Shown: positions 60,215-64,000 of the stretch, one piece after another | Position numbering within the stretch: position 1 is the stretch's first letter | How the letters are laid out: every line of letters begins with the position of its first letter | NCBI GenBank assembly: GCA_900554305.1 | Contig: USGV01000004.1 | Location: 4,324-68,323, forward strand | Length of the DNA stretch: 64,000 nucleotides | Reading direction: 5' to 3' | Origin: an uncultured Mycoplasmatota bacterium | GTDB taxonomy: Bacteria; Bacillota_I; Bacilli_A; RF39; UBA660 | Translations under genes and position numbers: made by a program | The notes under the pieces: generated by a model | Databases searched by the model: none | What the model was told of the DNA's origin: nothing | What the model saw: only the letters and a program-made list of their open reading frames with translations

Positions 60215-61278
60215 ATCCAATCACCTTTATCTTTAATCTCCTGTACCATAGCTTCATGCTCCGCTAATGTATTAGTATAGAAAATATTTCCATTTTTATC
60301 CGCAACAAAGTATAAATAATCACTATCCGTAGGCTCAATACTAGCTTTCAAACTAGATAAACTAGGATTGCAAATAGGACCTATAGGCATCTGTCCTCTC
60401 ATATTAGCAGCCCTTGTATTATAAGGATTAACGGTTGCAAACTGAGCAGTCGTTAAATCACTAGTCATAGGAAGTTGTAATGCATAATAAGTAGTAACAT
60501 CACTACCCAAATTCATATTAGCAGCAATCCTATTTTCAAAAATACCAGCAATCATCTTACGATTCTCAGTATTAGTACCTTCAAGTTCCACCAAAGATGC
60601 CATAGTCATATAATAGTGCACATTATTCTGAATCTGACTTCTATATGGTTCAAGTTCTTTTTCCATTTCATCTAACATAGTCTCAACAATAGTAGAAACA
60701 CTAACATCTTTGCCATCAAACTGATAAGTATCAGGAGCTAAATATCCCTCTAAAGGGTAGTAAATTCCTTCCTGTAAAATTGAATCTGTCAAAAACCAAT
60801 ATTTTTGTCTTAATGTTTCTAAAAATGTACTATCATTTAGTGTATTTAACACTTCTGTTTCTGAATGATTTGTAGCCTTTGCAATTTCAGAAGCATAATC
60901 CGTAATCCGCATTCCCTCTTTAAAAGTAATCGTAATAGCATCTGGATTATACTTACTACCAGACACAAGTTCAGAAATAATATCTTCCATAGACATATCC
61001 CTACGAAACAAATAAGTAGAGGCTTGTAAATACAAGTCGCCTTTACTTTTTACAGTAATAGTAAATAACATTTCACTACGAATCAAATCATTCTCTTTTA
61101 ATATTTTAGCAATTCCCGTAACACCAGTACCACTAGGAACAACGATTTCTATATCATCATGATCATTTTTATCTACAGGACTTGCTAAAAACAAATAAAC
61201 CGCCGCTAATAAAATTAAAAAAGATCCCATTAAAATTAAAAAAATTAGTAACGGTTTCGGTCTTCTCCTCACTGCCAT
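60208..61278 (-). CDS. mltG: Endolytic murein transglycosylase MltG
   Basis: The 356-residue protein has an N-terminal helix (about 10-30), a LysM-like start (VVPSGTGVTGIAKILKENDLI), and the YceG core: YPLEGYLAPDTYQFDGK, MASLVELEGTNTENRKMIAGIFENRI with the catalytic Glu, LGSDVTTYYAL and YNTRAANMRGQMPIGPICNPS. MltG cuts nascent glycan chains at the membrane, ending peptidoglycan polymerisation. It sits in the conserved ireB-ruvX-DUF1292-mltG-trmR order. Start follows AGGGGTATTT. Confidence 0.95.
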   Translation of the reverse strand: MAVRRRPKPLLIFLILMGSFLILLAAVYLFLASPVDKNDHDDIEIVVPSGTGVTGIAKILKENDLIRSEMLFTITVKSKGDLYLQASTYLFRRDMSMEDIISELVSGSKYNPDAITITFKEGMRITDYASEIAKATNHSETEVLNTLNDSTFLETLRQKYWFLTDSILQEGIYYPLEGYLAPDTYQFDGKDVSVSTIVETMLDEMEKELEPYRSQIQNNVHYYMTMASLVELEGTNTENRKMIAGIFENRIAANMNLGSDVTTYYALQLPMTSDLTTAQFATVNPYNTRAANMRGQMPIGPICNPSLSSLKASIEPTDSDYLYFVADKNGNIFYTNTLAEHEAMVQEIKDKGDWIW

Positions 61279-61307
61279 AAATACCCCTCCAGAAAAATAA
61301 AGAGCTA

Positions 61308-61604
61308 TTATTGCTCATTATCTTGATTATTATTTGCTTGTTTTCTAACTTCTTCTTGTAATGTTTCAAGAATTGTTTCAATAACCTTCCACTCTTTATC
61401 TGTTTCAATTGCTTCCAATTTACTATGAGGATCATTAGGATCATAAATAGAAGCATAAACTTCTACATTTCCCTCTGCATCTTTAGTATTATCTGTATAT
61501 ACGATATAGTTTTTATGTGTTTCTTCACTTTCAAAAGTAAATAACACATCATAAACTATTTCATTACCATTTTCATCAATCATTGTAAAACTATTTTTCT
61601 TCAT
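61308..61604 (-). CDS. DUF1292 protein (YrzB-like)
   Basis: The 98-residue acidic protein reads FTMIDENGNEIVYDVLFTFE, then KNYIVYTDNTKDAEGNVEVYASIYDP and a helix AIETDKEWKVIETILETLQEE: the DUF1292 pattern. Position between ruvX and mltG matches yrzB in Bacillus subtilis. Function unknown. It overlaps ruvX by 14 bases. A second DUF1292 gene is at the window's left edge. Confidence 0.88.
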   Translation of the reverse strand: MKKNSFTMIDENGNEIVYDVLFTFESEETHKNYIVYTDNTKDAEGNVEVYASIYDPNDPHSKLEAIETDKEWKVIETILETLQEEVRKQANNNQDNEQ

Positions 61605-62022
61605 TTTGCTTCCTCTCCTTATCTAAAAAACTTTGCAATATTATAGTTGCAGCCACACTATCTACTACTTTTTTTCTACTTTTTCTAGAAACATCAGCAT
61701 AAATAAGCATATCTGTAGCACTCTTGGTAGATAATCTTTCATCTTGTAAATATACAGGAATAGATAAAACTTTCTCTAATTCTTTCTGAAATTTTAAGCT
61801 AAGTTCCCCTTTAGGTCCAATAGAATTGTTCATATTCTTAGGAAATCCCAAAACAATGGCACCAATTTTCAATTCATCAACTAAAGAAACAACTTCCTTA
61901 ACCAGTCTCGCATATTCCTCTTGATGACGAATAACACCATAACTAGACGCAATCATCCCAGTAGAATCACTCGTTGCAATACCTAAGGTACGACTTCCTA
62001 AATCTAATCCTAAATATTTCAT
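61591..62022 (-). CDS. ruvX: Putative pre-16S rRNA nuclease / Holliday junction resolvase YqgF
   Basis: The 143-residue protein has the RNase H-like YqgF core: LGLDLGSRTLGIATSD with the first catalytic Asp, IGAIVLGFPKNMNNSIGPKG, YLQDERLSTKSATDML with Glu, and KVVDSVAATIILQSFLD with the last Asp. The family matures the 5' end of 16S rRNA. It overlaps ireB by four bases. Confidence 0.93.
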   Translation of the reverse strand: MKYLGLDLGSRTLGIATSDSTGMIASSYGVIRHQEEYARLVKEVVSLVDELKIGAIVLGFPKNMNNSIGPKGELSLKFQKELEKVLSIPVYLQDERLSTKSATDMLIYADVSRKSRKKVVDSVAATIILQSFLDKERKQNEEK

Positions 62023-62273
62023 CTATGATTTTTATAAAATTCCTGCAATAACACTTCTATAATTTTTGCTCGATCTACTTGCTGGATTTTAGTGCGAGCA
62101 TCCTGATAACTAGAAATATACCCAGGATCTCCGCTAATTAAATAACCAACAATCTGATTGCTAGGATTATATCCTCTTTCTTCTAAAGAATCCCATACCT
62201 CTTCAAGAATATCACTAATAAAACGATTATCAATATCCTTAATATTAAATAGACTTGTCTTATCTTGTGACAT
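62019..62273 (-). CDS. ireB: IreB family regulatory phosphoprotein (DUF965)
   Basis: The 84-residue protein matches IreB: TSLFNIKDIDNRFISDILEE with a candidate phosphorylated Thr, SLEERGYNPSNQIVGYLISGDPGYI and AKIIEVLLQEF. IreB is a substrate of the IreK/PrkC kinase and affects cephalosporin tolerance in Enterococcus. It begins the operon leading to mltG and trmR; its promoter is at 62301-62329. Confidence 0.95.
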   Translation of the reverse strand: MSQDKTSLFNIKDIDNRFISDILEEVWDSLEERGYNPSNQIVGYLISGDPGYISSYQDARTKIQQVDRAKIIEVLLQEFYKNHR

Positions 62274-62300
62274 AATATCACCTCACTATAATATAATTCT

Positions 62301-62329
62301 ATTTTAGCATTGATTAAAAACTATTACAA
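62301..62329 (-). promoter_or_regulatory. Promoter of the ireB-ruvX-mltG-trmR operon
   Basis: TTGTAA, 17 bases, TAAAAT preceded by TGC (extended -10) on the minus strand, 28 bases upstream of ireB. It probably also drives the inserted accessory block. Confidence 0.65.
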
Positions 62330-62331
62330 CC

Positions 62332-62363
62332 AAAAAAAGAATATTCTAAAAAGGAATATTCTT
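62332..62363 (-). terminator. Intrinsic terminator of the rhomboid gene
   Basis: AAGAATATTC / GAATATTCTT ten-pair stem, seven-base loop, then T residues on the minus strand, directly after the stop. Confidence 0.8.
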
Positions 62364-63512
62364 CTAAACAGTATAAACAAAAGCCATATAGATAGCAAAT
62401 GCAATAAAAATACCAGTAATAATCCACCCATTAAGTCTTTCAAACCAACTGCTCTTATCTTTTACCCCTAAAGCAATAGACATTAAAGTACCACCGATAA
62501 GTCCACCGATATGAGCAAAATTATCTACACCTGACATAAAGAATCCCAAAGCTAAATTCAAAAGAATCAAAGGTATAATCTGACTTTTAACAACATTTCC
62601 CAAATAAACTCGATAATGATATCCAAAATAAACAAGTGCTCCCATAAGCCCGAAAATAGCTCCACTGGCACCTACAGATGCATAATTTCCAAAAATCATA
62701 GAAAACAAAGCACCACTAATACCAGCAACTAAATAAATAATCAAAAATTTAAATCGACCTAAAAAGTTCTCTACCTGAGACCCAATAACATATAATGCAT
62801 AACAGTTAAACAATAAATGCATAATTCCACCATGTAAGAATATTCCTGTAAGCAAACGATAAGTTTGTCCTTCTCGAATAGCTGGTCCCCAAACAGAGAA
62901 ATTAGCAATTAAATCATCATACAATCCAAACAAAACAGGAATCACATATAGAATAACATTAACAGCTATCAACCAATAAGTAATCATTGGAAAATTATTC
63001 TTAAAAACAGCATTAATTTTCTTAGCATCTTTTTTATTATGTTCATTAATATCACTTGTAATTTTAGCAAATAAAGCAATTCCTTTTTCATTGAACTTTA
63101 ACTTCTTAGTTAAATCAGGAAACTCTTTTCTAATAACATCACTCTTCTTAAAATCTGCTTCTGTATCAATCTTTACACATTCCACATTAGGAATAGCATG
63201 AATATCTTGACTTACATTATCACCTAAATCTAAAAAAATACTCAAAGTATTCATACGAAAAGATAAAGTTTTCTTTTTTATCTTTTTAACAATTCTTTTT
63301 GTCTTAAAAACATCAAAATTAAACTGTTCATCATTATGTATATAACCAGAAACAATTCGTACTACTTTATAATCTTCATCAAGATTTTCTAACCAAATCT
63401 CGTTTTCAACCCCTTGTAAAATAATAGGATTATAATTTTTGTCTATAATAAAATAATGAAGTAATTTCATCACAAGAATATTCTTGTCATCCATTAAAAT
63501 CTCATTTTCCAT
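62364..63512 (-). CDS. Rhomboid family intramembrane serine protease (GluP-like)
   Basis: The 382-residue protein has a cytoplasmic N-terminal domain of about 175 residues and a six-to-seven-helix rhomboid domain. It shows LLTGIFLHGGIMHLLFNCYALY, the catalytic Ser in GASGAIFGLMGAL (near 281) and His in NFAHIGGLIGG (near 333). The large cytoplasmic part resembles YqgP/GluP of Bacillus, which cleaves membrane proteins such as magnesium transporters. Terminator follows immediately. Confidence 0.92.
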   Translation of the reverse strand: MENEILMDDKNILVMKLLHYFIIDKNYNPIILQGVENEIWLENLDEDYKVVRIVSGYIHNDEQFNFDVFKTKRIVKKIKKKTLSFRMNTLSIFLDLGDNVSQDIHAIPNVECVKIDTEADFKKSDVIRKEFPDLTKKLKFNEKGIALFAKITSDINEHNKKDAKKINAVFKNNFPMITYWLIAVNVILYVIPVLFGLYDDLIANFSVWGPAIREGQTYRLLTGIFLHGGIMHLLFNCYALYVIGSQVENFLGRFKFLIIYLVAGISGALFSMIFGNYASVGASGAIFGLMGALVYFGYHYRVYLGNVVKSQIIPLILLNLALGFFMSGVDNFAHIGGLIGGTLMSIALGVKDKSSWFERLNGWIITGIFIAFAIYMAFVYTV

Positions 63513-63576
63513 CTAATCCCTCCAAAATACTAATAATATTATATACTAAAACATAAAATAAAGAAAGAGGTGTTTT

Positions 63577-64000
63577 ATGAAGAGATTTGTAAAGTTTATC
63601 ATAATTTTACTACCCTGGTTCTTATCTTCCCTAATTCCTATAGACAAAAATTATTATAACAATCTAAATCTTCCATGGTTTGCTCCACCTGGAATCGTAT
63701 TTGGAATAATATGGACTTTCCTATATATCTGTATTGCAATTAGTATATATCAAATAATAAATAATCATAATAAAAAGGATATACCTAATTCATATAAGTA
63801 TACCCTACTACTAAATTATATAGCAAATCAAAGTTTTCAACCACTATTCTTTTATTTTAAAAATAATTTTTTAGGTTTTATTTCCTGTATTATAACATTT
63901 ATTACTTCTTTATTTTTATATAAAGAAACGAAAGATTTAAAGGAAAGTTCTGCTAAATGGCTAATACCATATGTAATTTTCACTCTATATGCCAGCATTC
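63577..64000 (+). CDS. TspO/MBR family protein, 3' end outside the window
   Basis: About 141 codons are visible before the window ends. The membrane protein shows the TspO pattern: LPWFAPPGIVFGIIWTFLYI at the first helix junction, then further helices (ANQSFQPLFFYFKN, SCIITFITSLFLY, KWLIPYVIFTLYAS). TspO proteins bind porphyrins and other ligands. The start at 63577 follows GAAAGAGGTG. It is divergent from the rhomboid gene. Confidence 0.88.
   Translation, partial: MKRFVKFIIILLPWFLSSLIPIDKNYYNNLNLPWFAPPGIVFGIIWTFLYICIAISIYQIINNHNKKDIPNSYKYTLLLNYIANQSFQPLFFYFKNNFLGFISCIITFITSLFLYKETKDLKESSAKWLIPYVIFTLYASI

Noticed and set aside
1-61604. The two DUF1292 genes as an assembly duplication
   Set aside because: The proteins differ throughout and have different neighbours, so they are true paralogues.

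Overview
The window is low-G+C chromosomal DNA (roughly 30% G+C by eye) that reads in the standard genetic code; TGA serves as a stop, for example at the ends of ireB and ylmC. It looks like a spore-forming member of the Bacilli. The sporulation evidence is a sigG-like sigma factor, ylmC/ymxH, yunB, a spoVID-like LysM protein, a ysxE/cotS-like protein and a sigma-E-type promoter. Small intergenic gaps and missing neighbours (no hem genes between lon and spoVID) suggest a compact genome, perhaps an uncultured gut lineage. Species cannot be named from this sequence. No rRNA, tRNA, CRISPR array or insertion sequence was seen, and no gene-free stretch exceeds about 120 bases.

Layout. 0-11 kb: sporulation genes (sigG, ylmC, yunB, yutD-like, spoVID, ysxE), a GH13 amylase-like protein, RNA-modification genes (TtcA-like, trmL, a long U32 protein), rubrerythrin and a PerR-type regulator. 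11-21 kb: lon, tig, a phosphoesterase, trpS, rmuC and small unknown genes. 21.3-47.7 kb: a 26-kb, one-direction run of 22 genes combining a Gram-positive type IV secretion system (VirD4, split VirB4, VirB3/PrgI, VirB6, VirB2-like pilins, a SpoIID/C39 cell-wall protein) with a Tad-type pilus set (CpaF ATPase, TadB, TadC, CpaB, CpaE-like, TadE-like, Flp-like). It also carries a class B-like sortase and large Cys-containing surface proteins. 47.8-62.3 kb: an ireB-ruvX-DUF1292-mltG-trmR ... yrrN-yrrO-(P-loop protein) ... greA series matching the known Bacillus subtilis order. It is interrupted between trmR and yrrN by a second six-gene accessory block (53.0-59.6 kb). 62.3-64 kb: a rhomboid protease and the start of a TspO/MBR gene.

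How it may work together. No relaxase, integrase or attachment site is visible, so the secretion locus looks resident rather than mobile. The T4SS half has no separate VirB11 and the Tad half supplies CpaF, a member of the same ATPase superfamily, so the two may form one hybrid machine. A VirB2-like two-helix membrane module occurs four times: once alone, once behind a secreted Cys-containing domain, once fused to NlpC/P60 and once fused to amidase_3. A shared pilin-like ectodomain occurs in three proteins, one with a textbook type IV prepilin N-terminus followed by Cys-rich repeats and three thrombospondin type 1-like repeats. The Flp-like and VirB2-like pilin genes each have a strong internal promoter, and the VirB2-like gene also has its own terminator, as expected for highly expressed structural subunits. 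This composite cell-surface apparatus is the best candidate in the window for an undescribed system.
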